A DNA stretch of 34,525 nucleotides from a bacterium (GTDB taxonomy: Bacteria > Oederibacteriota > Muellerivitia > Muellerivitales > Muellerivitaceae). The notes below the pieces were generated by a model that searched no databases, was not told the origin of the DNA, and saw only the letters and a program-made list of their open reading frames with translations. Positions 6,940 to 14,445 of this stretch are shown in pieces. The stretch lies in NCBI GenBank assembly GCA_035549195.1, contig DASZRK010000042.1, forward strand, positions 1 through 34,525. The letters run 5' to 3'. The translations under genes were made by a program, and so were the position numbers. The first letter of the stretch is position 1. Each line of letters starts with the position of its first letter.

Positions 6940-9447
6940 ATGGAAGCCTACAATTTCACCGAGATCGAGGACCGCTGGAAGAAGGCCTGGAAGGAAAAGG
7001 GCGCCTATTCCTGCGATCTCGCCCGGACCGACAAGAAATACTACACGCTGGTCATGTTCCCTTACCCCTCCGGGGATTTCCTGCACGCCGGCCACGGCCG
7101 GAACTACATCATCGGCGACGCGGTTTTCCGTTATTTCCGGGCCCAGGGCTACAACGTCCTGAACCCCATGGGTTTCGACGCCTTCGGACTTCCCGCCGAG
7201 AACGCCGCCATCCACAAAGGGATCCATCCCGAGGATTGGACCCTCAAGAACATCGAGCGCATGAAGGGCCAGTTCGACGACTGGAGCATGGGGTACGACT
7301 GGGACAAGGAGGTCGTTTCCTGCCTCCCGGATTATTACCGTTGGACCCAATGGATCTTCCTGAAGCTCCACGAGAAGGGCCTGGCCTACCGCAAAAAGGC
7401 CTATGTGAACTGGTGCCCTTCCTGCATGACGGTGCTGGCCAACGAGCAGGTGGTGGACGGCCGCTGCGAGCGCTGCGACTCGGAAGTGGAGCAGAAGGAC
7501 CTGGAACAGTGGTTCTTCAAGATCACGGCCTATGCCGACCGGCTCCTCACGGACATCGACCGCCTCGAGAATTGGCCCGACCGGGTCAAGACCATGCAAC
7601 GCAACTGGATCGGCAAGAGCGAAGGGGCCGAGGTCAGGTTCCAGGTGGAGGGCTCCTCCGAGACCATCACCGTCTTCACCACCCGTCCCGACACCCTTTT
7701 CGGGGCCACCTATATGGTCTTGGCCCCCGAACACCCCCTGGTGGGCGCCCTGGTGAAGGGCAAGCCCCAGGAAGCCGAAGTGAAGGCCTTCGTGGATAAG
7801 GTGAAGAAACAAAGCTCCACGGACCGGGTGGGGGAGACCGCCGAGAAGCTGGGGATGGACACGGGGATCCAGGCCGTCAACCCGGTGAACGGAAAGGCCA
7901 TCCCGGTCTTCATCGCCAATTACGTCCTCATGGAATACGGGACCGGGGCCATCATGGCCGTTCCCGCCCACGACACCCGGGACTTCGATTTCGCGAAGAA
8001 ATACGGCATCCATATCGTCCAGGTCATCGACCCCTCGGACGAGGTCAAGCACGCCTGGAAGTCCTCGAACCACACCTACGACCCCCAGAACGAGCCCTAT
8101 ACGGACGACGGGAAGCTCATCAACTCCGGCTTCCTGGACGGCCTGGACGTGGCCTCGGCCAAGAAGAAGATGGCCGAATGGCTGGAAGGGAAGGGCCTGG
8201 GCAAGGGCGCGGTGACCTTCCGCCTGAGGGACTGGCTCATCTCCCGCCAACGCTACTGGGGCGCGCCCATCCCCATGATCAACTGCCCCAAGTGCGGCTG
8301 GGTGCCGGTCCCTGAAAAGGACCTGCCGGTCAAACTGCCCCGGGCCGTCGAATTCAAGCCGACCGGCGAATCGCCCTTGAAGGGACTGCCTGATTTCGTG
8401 AACACCACCTGCCCCAAATGCGGGGGAACCGCCCGGCGCGAGACCGACACCATGGACACTTTCGTGGATTCGAGCTGGTATTTCCTGCGCTATGTCTCGG
8501 CCAAGAACGAAAAGCAGGCCTTCGATCCCAAGGTCGCCGACCAGTGGCTCCCGGTGGACCAATATATCGGCGGGGTCGAGCACGCCATCCTGCACCTGCT
8601 CTATTCCCGGTTCATCACCAAGGTCCTCAAGGACCTGGGCCTCATCTCCTTCGACGAACCCTTCAAGCGCCTCTTCACCCAGGGCATGATCACCAAGGGC
8701 GGGGTCAAGATGTCCAAGAGCAAGGGCAATTCGGTCCAGCCCGACGATCTCATCAAGCGCTACGGGGCCGACACCTACCGTCTTTACACCCTCTTCATCG
8801 GGCCCCCGGAGCGTGACGCCGAATGGGACGACCGGGCGGTGGAGGGACCTTTCCGTTTCCTGAACCGCGTCTGGAAGATGGCCCTGGAGATCCTCGAGCG
8901 ACCCGATTTCGCCAACGGTGGAACGCCCCAGGCCTCCTCCGACCCCGACAAGGAAGTCCGGCGGAAGACCCACCAGACCATCCAGAAGATCACCCAGGAC
9001 ATGACCGAGGGCTTCAAGTTCAACACCGCCATCAGCGCCATGATGGAGCTCTTGAACGAGCTCTATGCCTATAAGGAACAGGAAGGGTCGAAGACTCCCA
9101 TCCTGCGGGAAGCCCTGGAGGCCATGCTGCGGCTCATGGGTCCCTTCACCCCCCACTTGGCCGAGGAGCTTTGGTCACGCCTCGGGAACGGGAACGCCTT
9201 GGCCTCCGCCGGATGGCCGGTCCACGACCCCGCCCTGCTCAAGGCCGACAACGTGGAGATCCCCGTGCAGGTCAACGGCAAGGTCCGCACCCGGATGACC
9301 GTTCCCGCCGGTCTGGACGAGAAGGCCGTCCGGGAACTGCTGCTCGCCAACGATCAAGTGCAGAAATTCGCCCCACCGGACAAGGTGGCCAAGGTCATCT
9401 GGATCCAGGACAAACTGGCCAACTTGATCGTCAAAAACAACGGCTGA
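6940..9447 (+). CDS. leuS: Leucyl-tRNA synthetase
   Basis: An 835-residue class Ia aminoacyl-tRNA synthetase that charges tRNA-Leu. The HIGH-type motif HAGH is at residues 49-52 and KMSKS at 590-594. The CP1 editing domain shows TTRPDTLFGATY and the TGAIMAVPAHDTRDFDFA segment with the conserved Asp. A CPSC...CERC cysteine set near residue 160 and a CPKCG...CPKCGG set near residue 450 could each bind zinc. The C-terminal VQVNGKVRTRM segment is typical of bacterial LeuRS. The start is supported by GAAGGGA upstream. It heads a leuS-lptE-(unknown)-holA series. A 756-residue open frame on the opposite strand is a shadow caused by codon bias. Confidence 0.98.
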   Translation: MEAYNFTEIEDRWKKAWKEKGAYSCDLARTDKKYYTLVMFPYPSGDFLHAGHGRNYIIGDAVFRYFRAQGYNVLNPMGFDAFGLPAENAAIHKGIHPEDWTLKNIERMKGQFDDWSMGYDWDKEVVSCLPDYYRWTQWIFLKLHEKGLAYRKKAYVNWCPSCMTVLANEQVVDGRCERCDSEVEQKDLEQWFFKITAYADRLLTDIDRLENWPDRVKTMQRNWIGKSEGAEVRFQVEGSSETITVFTTRPDTLFGATYMVLAPEHPLVGALVKGKPQEAEVKAFVDKVKKQSSTDRVGETAEKLGMDTGIQAVNPVNGKAIPVFIANYVLMEYGTGAIMAVPAHDTRDFDFAKKYGIHIVQVIDPSDEVKHAWKSSNHTYDPQNEPYTDDGKLINSGFLDGLDVASAKKKMAEWLEGKGLGKGAVTFRLRDWLISRQRYWGAPIPMINCPKCGWVPVPEKDLPVKLPRAVEFKPTGESPLKGLPDFVNTTCPKCGGTARRETDTMDTFVDSSWYFLRYVSAKNEKQAFDPKVADQWLPVDQYIGGVEHAILHLLYSRFITKVLKDLGLISFDEPFKRLFTQGMITKGGVKMSKSKGNSVQPDDLIKRYGADTYRLYTLFIGPPERDAEWDDRAVEGPFRFLNRVWKMALEILERPDFANGGTPQASSDPDKEVRRKTHQTIQKITQDMTEGFKFNTAISAMMELLNELYAYKEQEGSKTPILREALEAMLRLMGPFTPHLAEELWSRLGNGNALASAGWPVHDPALLKADNVEIPVQVNGKVRTRMTVPAGLDEKAVRELLLANDQVQKFAPPDKVAKVIWIQDKLANLIVKNNG

Positions 9448-9453
9448 TCCCGA

Positions 9454-9475
9454 CCGCGAAGGTCACGAAGGAAGG
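9454..9475 (+). repeat. CGCGAAG-type junction repeat before lptE
   Basis: The seven-base gap after leuS leads into CCGCGAAGGTCACGAAGG, two imperfect copies of a (C/A)GCGAAG unit. The last copy forms the AAGGAAGG ribosome site of lptE. Similar units occur before miaA (19748) and, as CACCAAG, before leuS (6776-6793). Confidence 0.5.
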
Positions 9476-9482
9476 CATGAAG

Positions 9483-10010
9483 ATGACCGAGAAAAGAATC
9501 AAGCGGACCTTCCTTTCCCTTGGTGCCCTGGTGGCCCCGATCTTTTTCTTATCCGGATGCCACCCGGCCGTCCTCATCGTCCCTTCCTACATCAAGACCG
9601 TCGGCGTGGAACTCTTCCAGAACCGGACCAGTTACTTCGGCTTGGAGACCCTCTTCACCCGAGCCACGATCCGGCAGTTCGAGACCGACGGACGCATTCC
9701 CCTGGAGGACCCGGACCACGCGGACATGGTGGTCAAGGTGGTCATCCGCCAACTGGACAAGATCCCTTCCTATTACGACCCCAAGACCAACGCGGTGCTC
9801 CAGTACCGGTTATCGGTGACCTACGACATCGCCGCGGTGGACCAAAGGGAAAAAAAGACCTTTTTCGAGGATAATGGAAAGATCCACAGCCTGTTCTACT
9901 ACACGCCCGATTACGTCGGGGCCGTGACCCAGACCGAGGACCAGGCCATGGCCCAACTGGCGGAAGATATGGCCCGCACCATCGTGCGGCGCGTGCTGGA
10001 AGGCTACTAA
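9483..10010 (+). CDS. lptE: LptE-like LPS-assembly lipoprotein
   Basis: A 175-residue lipoprotein. The signal peptide ends in the lipobox LSGC with Cys26 as the lipidated residue. LptE plugs the LptD barrel in the outer membrane and is needed for delivery of lipopolysaccharide to the surface. The sequence shows the family's weak pattern: IKTVGVELFQNRTSY after the lipobox, then a strand rich in VVKVVIRQLDKIPSY and a C-terminal helix (AMAQLAEDMARTIVRRVLEGY). The ATG at 9483 was chosen because AAGGAAGG lies seven bases upstream; the ATG at 9477 is too close to it. The position between leuS and holA matches the E. coli order. LptD is not in the window. Confidence 0.85.
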   Translation: MTEKRIKRTFLSLGALVAPIFFLSGCHPAVLIVPSYIKTVGVELFQNRTSYFGLETLFTRATIRQFETDGRIPLEDPDHADMVVKVVIRQLDKIPSYYDPKTNAVLQYRLSVTYDIAAVDQREKKTFFEDNGKIHSLFYYTPDYVGAVTQTEDQAMAQLAEDMARTIVRRVLEGY

Positions 10011-10016
10011 AGACCA

Positions 10017-10083
10017 ATTTTTGATTCTTGGTCCTTAATTCTCGATCGGGAGACAAGACGTTCATGGATGGAAAATCAAAAAT
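10017..10083. repeat. A/T-rich inverted repeat around a start codon
   Basis: ATTTTTGAT (10017-10025) and ATCAAAAAT (10075-10083) are exact inverted copies flanking the start codon at 10064. The surrounding sequence (CTTGGTCCTTAATTCTCGATC upstream) resembles, in reverse complement, the CCAAAAACCAAGGACC stretch at the start of miaA. This suggests a dispersed low-complexity element that has contributed the first codons of both genes. Confidence 0.4.
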
Positions 10084-10786
10084 CAAGAATTCGAGATTAT
10101 GGATCGCAGCGGTCCTGTTCTGTTTTTCATCCGCCGCGATGGCCGACCTGGAATGGATCAACGGGGGAGTGCCCAAAGGCGCCACGGACAAGACCGGGAC
10201 CATCAAGGTCCAGGATGCGCCCCAGGAGACCACGGACAACACCGGGGCCAACCAGGACATCATCGTCAGCCACCTCATCACCACCACCCGCATCGTCAAC
10301 CAATACCCGGAGAACAGCGTCAATTACTTTTACCTGAACAAGAACAACCAGGTCTGTTATTACGCCTATTTCCTCATGAAGCCCTCCAGCCGGATCCACA
10401 CCGCCACGGTGGAGTGCTATTCGCCGGCCGGGATCAAGGTCTGCAAATTCGACCAGCAGTTCCAGGTGGGCTTCACCGACCGGCTCTTGACCATCCAGAA
10501 CGAGACCTACCAGTGGTTCCTGGTGACCCTGACCCTGGGGATGGACCATCTCCATCCCGAATATGGACAGATCGGTTTTCCCCGGGACCTGGGGCTCTAC
10601 ACCATCCACCTGACCGTGGACGGCCAAAAGGTCGGGATCACCTTCTTCTACGTGAAGGCCGATGACGGCCGGTCCCCGACCCCCATCGCCACCATGGTCC
10701 CCGCCGCCCCGGCCGCCCAGAGCAGTGGGCTCCCCATGACCCAGCCGATCTCCAAAACACCCATCCCCAAGTCCATCGAAAAATAG
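10064..10786 (+). CDS. Exported protein of unknown function between lptE and holA
   Basis: A 240-residue protein with an N-terminal signal peptide (LWIAAVLFCFSSAAMA, cleavage after AMA). I do not recognise the family. The mature part is strand-rich with paired aromatic residues (NYFYLNKNNQVCYYAYFLM) and a C-terminal Pro/Ser/Thr-rich tail from about residue 205. A middle region (ATVECYSPAGIKVCKFDQQF... GLYTIHLTVDGQKVGITFFYV) looks like an Ig-like beta sandwich. The basic n-region of the signal peptide (KSKIKNSR) is encoded by the A-rich repeat. The start is the ATG at 10064; a GTG further upstream lacks support. It is inserted in the otherwise conserved leuS-lptE-holA order, five bases before holA, so it is probably cotranscribed. 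Confidence 0.75.
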   Translation: MDGKSKIKNSRLWIAAVLFCFSSAAMADLEWINGGVPKGATDKTGTIKVQDAPQETTDNTGANQDIIVSHLITTTRIVNQYPENSVNYFYLNKNNQVCYYAYFLMKPSSRIHTATVECYSPAGIKVCKFDQQFQVGFTDRLLTIQNETYQWFLVTLTLGMDHLHPEYGQIGFPRDLGLYTIHLTVDGQKVGITFFYVKADDGRSPTPIATMVPAAPAAQSSGLPMTQPISKTPIPKSIEK

Positions 10787-10791
10787 GGCCC

Positions 10792-11823
10792 ATGTATTTC
10801 GATGACTTCCAGAGCCGACTTCAAAAAGGACCCCTGCCCTCCCTGGTGCTCCTCTTCGGGGATTCGGAAGGCGTGATCGCCGAGGGCCATCAGGCCGTCC
10901 GGGAGAAATTCCGCCGCGAGAACAAGGACGGATCCCTGCAGGTCCTTGACGGCCAGGACCACTCCCTGACCGATGTCCTCGCCGCCGCCCAGACCTCGTC
11001 CCTTTTCGCCTCGTCCCAGTTGGTGGTCCTCCAGAACGCCCAGAAGACCTTTGGCGGCCACTCGGAAGGCGCCGTGGCCCAATTGAAGGATTATTTCGAG
11101 AACCCCAATCCCTCGGCGGTCCTGGTCTTCCTGGCCCCGGGCATGCGCAAGACCGTGAAGGCCGTCGCCGCCATGGAGAGGCTGGGATGGACCGTCCAAT
11201 GCTCGGACATCCCCGAATGGAAGATGGGGGAATGGATCCGTAAACAGGCCCAGGCCCGGGAGCTCCAGATGGGGGACGAAGCGGCCCAGCTCCTGGTCCA
11301 AAAGGTGGGGAACGACATCGCCTACCTGCAGAAGGCCCTGGACCAACTGGTCCTTTTCGTCCATCCGGAAAAACGGGTCACGGTGGACCAGGTCCGCGAC
11401 CTTCCGGTGCCGGGAGTGGAATCGGGGATCTTCCAGTTCGTGGACGCGGCCGCCAACCGGCAATCGGAAAAGGCGCTGAAACTGCTCTCGCTCCTGGAGG
11501 ACGGGGTGGACGCGGGGACCACCATCCTGCTCTATAACCGTGTCCGGGAGTTATTGGCGGTCTCCATCGGACGCTCCCAAGGTTGGAGGGAGATGGACGT
11601 GGCCCAAAAGCTGGGGATGCACCCTTTCCGGGCCAAGACGCTCTTCGAGCAATCGGCCCTCTTCAGCCCCGATGAATTGAAGGAGGCCCTGAAGGACCTC
11701 ATCCACCTTCAGGCGGGCGTGGTCACGGGCCGTTTGGTCAAGACGGTGCCCAAGGTGGTGTTGGAGAACTGGATCTTGAAGTGGGGAAAGGGGCGGACGG
11801 CCCCGGGAAGGGCCGCCCGTTAG
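10792..11823 (+). CDS. holA: DNA polymerase III delta subunit
   Basis: A 343-residue clamp-loader subunit that opens the beta sliding clamp. The fold is an AAA+ domain without a working Walker A: it begins with the family's LVLLFGDSEGVIAE, continues with SSLFASSQLVVLQNA (beta-clamp-binding region) and AVLVFLAPG, and has the C-terminal collar helices with NDIAYLQKALDQLVLF and the ESGIFQFVDAAANRQSEKAL segment. Length and motif order match HolA. The AGGG before ATG is a modest ribosome site; the upstream stop codon is five bases away, so translation coupling is likely. It converges on rpsT with nine bases between the stop codons. Confidence 0.93.
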   Translation: MYFDDFQSRLQKGPLPSLVLLFGDSEGVIAEGHQAVREKFRRENKDGSLQVLDGQDHSLTDVLAAAQTSSLFASSQLVVLQNAQKTFGGHSEGAVAQLKDYFENPNPSAVLVFLAPGMRKTVKAVAAMERLGWTVQCSDIPEWKMGEWIRKQAQARELQMGDEAAQLLVQKVGNDIAYLQKALDQLVLFVHPEKRVTVDQVRDLPVPGVESGIFQFVDAAANRQSEKALKLLSLLEDGVDAGTTILLYNRVRELLAVSIGRSQGWREMDVAQKLGMHPFRAKTLFEQSALFSPDELKEALKDLIHLQAGVVTGRLVKTVPKVVLENWILKWGKGRTAPGRAAR

Positions 11824-11832
11824 GACCGGCGG
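11813..11832. other. Hairpin between convergent holA and rpsT
   Basis: CCGCC (11813-11817) and GGCGG (11828-11832) form a five-pair stem that includes the holA stop codon and ends next to the rpsT stop codon. There is no T-tract on either strand. It is the only candidate for a shared terminator in the nine-base gap. Confidence 0.25.
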
Positions 11833-12096
11833 TTACTTCTTGCCGAACTTCTTGTGGACGAAAGAGGAGAGGCGGGAGATCTGGCGGGAAGCGGTGTTGG
11901 CCTTGATCAGACCGTGCTTCTGGGCCTTGTCCAGGACGCTCATGACTTCCTTGAGACCGGCGGCGGCTTCCTCGGCGGTCTTGGCCGCGCGGACCACCTT
12001 GATGGCGGTGCGGACCTTGTTCTTTTCCGCCGAATTACGGACGGTACGGGTCTTGGTGCGGCGAACATCCTTGATGGACGACTTGATGATCGGCAT
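11833..12096 (-). CDS. rpsT: 30S ribosomal protein S20
   Basis: An 87-residue basic primary-binding protein of the 30S subunit, contacting the 16S rRNA 5' domain. Characteristic features are the N-terminal basic helix (SSIKDVRRTKTRTVRNSAEKN), the central KVRTAIKVVRAAKTA helix and the C-terminal LIKANTASRQISRLS segment, all in the family order. The ATG at 12096 follows GGAGG with optimal spacing; the longer frame from 12147 is an artefact. It has its own strong promoter and is convergent with holA and divergent from murJ. Adjacency of rpsT and holA is common in bacteria. Confidence 0.96.
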   Translation of the reverse strand: MPIIKSSIKDVRRTKTRTVRNSAEKNKVRTAIKVVRAAKTAEEAAAGLKEVMSVLDKAQKHGLIKANTASRQISRLSSFVHKKFGKK

Positions 12097-12176
12097 GAGG
12101 CCTCCAGAATCGGTTATCAGCTTGCAGGTTTCAGTTTGAGCACCCAAAGACGAAAAGGGGCCAAAAATGAAGCGTC

Positions 12177-12205
12177 ATCGTAAACGAACCCCCAGGGGCT
12201 GTCAA
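12177..12205 (-). promoter_or_regulatory. Strong sigma-70-like promoter of rpsT
   Basis: On the minus strand a perfect TTGACA (12205-12200), a 17-base spacer and TACGAT (12182-12177) predict transcription from about 12170 and a 74-base leader. The -35 box ends two bases from the murJ start codon on the other strand, so the two genes share very little regulatory space. Confidence 0.8.
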
Positions 12206-12207
12206 TC

Positions 12208-13836
12208 ATGACCGCCGCCCGCGGTCCCCGCAGGCCCGTCCACCACCCCGGAAGGCATTTCCGCCTGGTCACCCTGGCCACCGGGACCAGCCGGATCGCC
12301 GGATATCTCCGGGACACCCTGAACGCCAAGCTCTTTGGGGCGGGGATGGTCTCCGATTCCTACTTCATGGCCGTGCGCATCCCCAGCCTCCTCAGGGACC
12401 TCTTCGCCGAGGGCGCCCTGTCCAACGCCTTCGTTCCCTCCTTATCGGCCCGACTGGAGAAGGGAAGGGAAAGGGACGCCTGGGAACTGATGTCCCAGGT
12501 CTTCACCCTCCTTTGCCTCATCACGGGGGCCATCACCGCCCTGGGCATCCTATTCGCGCCCCAGGTGGTCTGGGTCATCGCCCACGGCTTCCTGGGGGAC
12601 CTGGACAAATACGAGCTGACCATCCGTCTGACGCGGATCCTTTTCCCCGTCCTGACCTTCGTGTCCCTGGCGGCCCTCTGGATGGGGGCCCTGAACTCCA
12701 TGCACCGTTTCACGGCGGCCGCTTTCGCGCCCGTCTTCATGAACCTGACCCAGATCGCCATGGGACTGGCCTTGCTGAAATTCTGGCCCGCCTCGACCCC
12801 TCAAGAGGAGGTCCGCAATGTCCAGCTTTGGGCGGTCTCCATGACCCTCGGGATGCTCCTCCAATGGCTTTCCCAGGTGCCCGACGGCCTCAAGTCGGGC
12901 ATCCGCCTGCGCTGGGCTTGGCCCCCCCGCCATCCGGGTTTGCGGGAGATGTGGAAACTCCTGGCGCCCGCCATCGTGAGCCAGTCCGTCCTCCAGGTGA
13001 ACCTGCTGGTGAACCAGTTCTTCGCCTCCTTCCTCGCCACCGGCTACGTGACCTACCTCTATTACGGGAACCGCCTGTTCCAATTGCCCTACGGGGTGCT
13101 GGGCATCTCCATCGCCACCATCACCTTCCCGATGCTGGCCCGCCAATCCAGCGGCGGGAGGATGGGGGAGTTCTCCCGGACCCTCGATCGGGCCCTCTCC
13201 ACATCCTTCTTCCTGATGGTGCCCTGTACGATCGGCATCTGGATCGTGGCCGAACCCGCCTGCCGGCTGGCCTTTGAATATGGGAAGTTCACCCATGAGG
13301 CCACCCAACTCTCCGCCGAAGCGACGGTCCTTTACGCGCTGGGGTTGGTGGGTTACACGGGCGCCAAGATCCTCCAACCCGCCTTTTACGCGCGCCGGGA
13401 CGCCCAATATCCCTTGAAGGCCTCCTTGGCCGCCATGGGTTCGAACTTCGTCCTGAACGCGGCGGCCTTTTTTTTCGTGCAGGACAATCATTGGCGTTTC
13501 TGGGGACTGGCCCTCGCTTCGGTGCTGGGCGCCTTCGTGAATTTCGGGCTCCTGCTCCTGGGGACCGCTAAGCGCTCCATCCGGCTGGACGGCGAATACC
13601 AATTGCGGGAAGGGGCCAAAGTGCTGGTGGCCACGTTGGTCATGGGCACGGCCGCCTGGGCGGCGCTTCGGGCCGTCGTTTCCATCGATCTTCCCAGCCA
13701 TCGCCTTTTCGATTTCCTCGTGCCGGTCCTGGCGGGCGGGATCGTTTACTTGACCCTCGCCAAGCTCCTGCGGATGGACGGGCTGGCTTGGATCCGGGGA
13801 AACCGGAATGGGAGCGACCGTGGCGCGAAGGCCTGA
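12208..13836 (+). CDS. murJ: Lipid II flippase MurJ
   Basis: A 542-residue MOP-superfamily transporter with about 14 membrane helices that flips lipid-linked peptidoglycan precursor across the inner membrane. Family marks are TSRIAGYLRDTLNAKLFGAG near the N-terminus, DSYFMAVRIPSLLRDLFAEGALSNAFVP (Arg and acidic residues of the central cavity), and RLFQLPYGVLGISIATITFP in the middle. About 15 extra residues precede the usual N-terminus, but no better in-frame start is visible. The ribosome site is poor (AGGGG about ten bases away), and the leader overlaps the rpsT promoter. It is followed after one base by the alkyltransferase gene. Confidence 0.95.
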   Translation: MTAARGPRRPVHHPGRHFRLVTLATGTSRIAGYLRDTLNAKLFGAGMVSDSYFMAVRIPSLLRDLFAEGALSNAFVPSLSARLEKGRERDAWELMSQVFTLLCLITGAITALGILFAPQVVWVIAHGFLGDLDKYELTIRLTRILFPVLTFVSLAALWMGALNSMHRFTAAAFAPVFMNLTQIAMGLALLKFWPASTPQEEVRNVQLWAVSMTLGMLLQWLSQVPDGLKSGIRLRWAWPPRHPGLREMWKLLAPAIVSQSVLQVNLLVNQFFASFLATGYVTYLYYGNRLFQLPYGVLGISIATITFPMLARQSSGGRMGEFSRTLDRALSTSFFLMVPCTIGIWIVAEPACRLAFEYGKFTHEATQLSAEATVLYALGLVGYTGAKILQPAFYARRDAQYPLKASLAAMGSNFVLNAAAFFFVQDNHWRFWGLALASVLGAFVNFGLLLLGTAKRSIRLDGEYQLREGAKVLVATLVMGTAAWAALRAVVSIDLPSHRLFDFLVPVLAGGIVYLTLAKLLRMDGLAWIRGNRNGSDRGAKA

Positions 13837-13837
13837 C

Positions 13838-14368
13838 ATGCAAATGAAGTGGGGGCCCTTCCGAGCGGGGAAGGGTTTTTGCGCGGCCGCCTGGACCCCC
13901 AAGGGCCTGTCGGCCCTGGTCCTGCCCGAAAGCACTCCTTCAAAGGCCATGGCGAAGCTGCGGGATTACTTGCCCAAGGCACCGGATGCCGACCGGCCCC
14001 CGGTCTCCAACGTGGATGAAAGGCTCCAAGCGGAGGTCCGCAAAGCCCTGTCCGGCCGACCCTTTTCCTGGAGGACCTACGACCTTTATTTCCTCACGCC
14101 CTTCCAACAACGGGTCCTCACGGCGACCAGCGCCATCCCCTGGGGCCAATACCGCACCTATGGCTGGGTCGCCCAAAAGGCCGGCGTCCCCAAGGGCTTC
14201 CGGGCCGCGGGCCAGGCCCTGAACCGCAATCCGGTCCCCATCCTCATCCCCTGTCACCGGGTCATCGCGGCCAACAATAGGTTGGGGGGCTACGGGAGCG
14301 GCCTGGGTTGGAAGATCGAATTATTGAGGTTGGAGGGGGTGACGGTGCAGAACGGGACCGTTAACTAG
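13838..14368 (+). CDS. ogt: Methylated-DNA-[protein]-cysteine S-methyltransferase (Ogt/Ada-C type)
   Basis: A 176-residue suicide DNA repair protein that transfers alkyl groups from O6-alkylguanine to its own cysteine. The active-site motif PCHRV has Cys139; the preceding helix-turn-helix region IPWGQYRTYGWVAQKAGVPKGFRAAGQAL with the Arg finger (RAAG) and the NP(V/I)PI.(I/V)PCHR order are typical. YGSGLGWKIELLRLEG closes the domain. The start at 13838 is supported by GAAGG six bases upstream; the ATG at 13808 would overlap murJ by 29 bases. It is tightly coupled to murJ, one base apart. The N-terminal domain is short and diverged, so the exact subfamily (Ogt or Ada C-terminal-like) is uncertain. 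Confidence 0.92.
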   Translation: MQMKWGPFRAGKGFCAAAWTPKGLSALVLPESTPSKAMAKLRDYLPKAPDADRPPVSNVDERLQAEVRKALSGRPFSWRTYDLYFLTPFQQRVLTATSAIPWGQYRTYGWVAQKAGVPKGFRAAGQALNRNPVPILIPCHRVIAANNRLGGYGSGLGWKIELLRLEGVTVQNGTVN

Positions 14369-14397
14369 TTCCAGGCCCCGGAAAGCTCTGATAAAAT
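14369..14397 (+). promoter_or_regulatory. Candidate promoter for the kinase/cyclase pair
   Basis: TTCCAG (14369-14374), a 17-base spacer and TAAAAT (14392-14397) lie directly after the alkyltransferase stop codon. Transcription would start near 14404 with a 42-base leader. The -10 box is good, the -35 box weak. Confidence 0.4.
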
Positions 14398-14445
14398 CAA
14401 TATCCGCCGTCAGGGGCCCCGATACCGTCCACGGAAAGCTGGCTC

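Noticed and set aside
6886-9156. A 756-residue open frame on the minus strand over leuS
   Set aside because: It lies antisense to leuS with all its class I motifs. Long antisense frames are expected from GC-rich third codon positions, and the translation is rich in Gly, Leu, Val and His without any motif.
9171-9482. An upstream extension of lptE inside leuS
   Set aside because: The extension is out of frame with leuS but fully overlaps it, has an unnatural Arg/Gly-rich composition, and the lipoprotein signal begins at 9483.
12550-13950. A 466-residue minus-strand frame over murJ
   Set aside because: Antisense shadow of murJ with low-complexity composition and no ribosome site.
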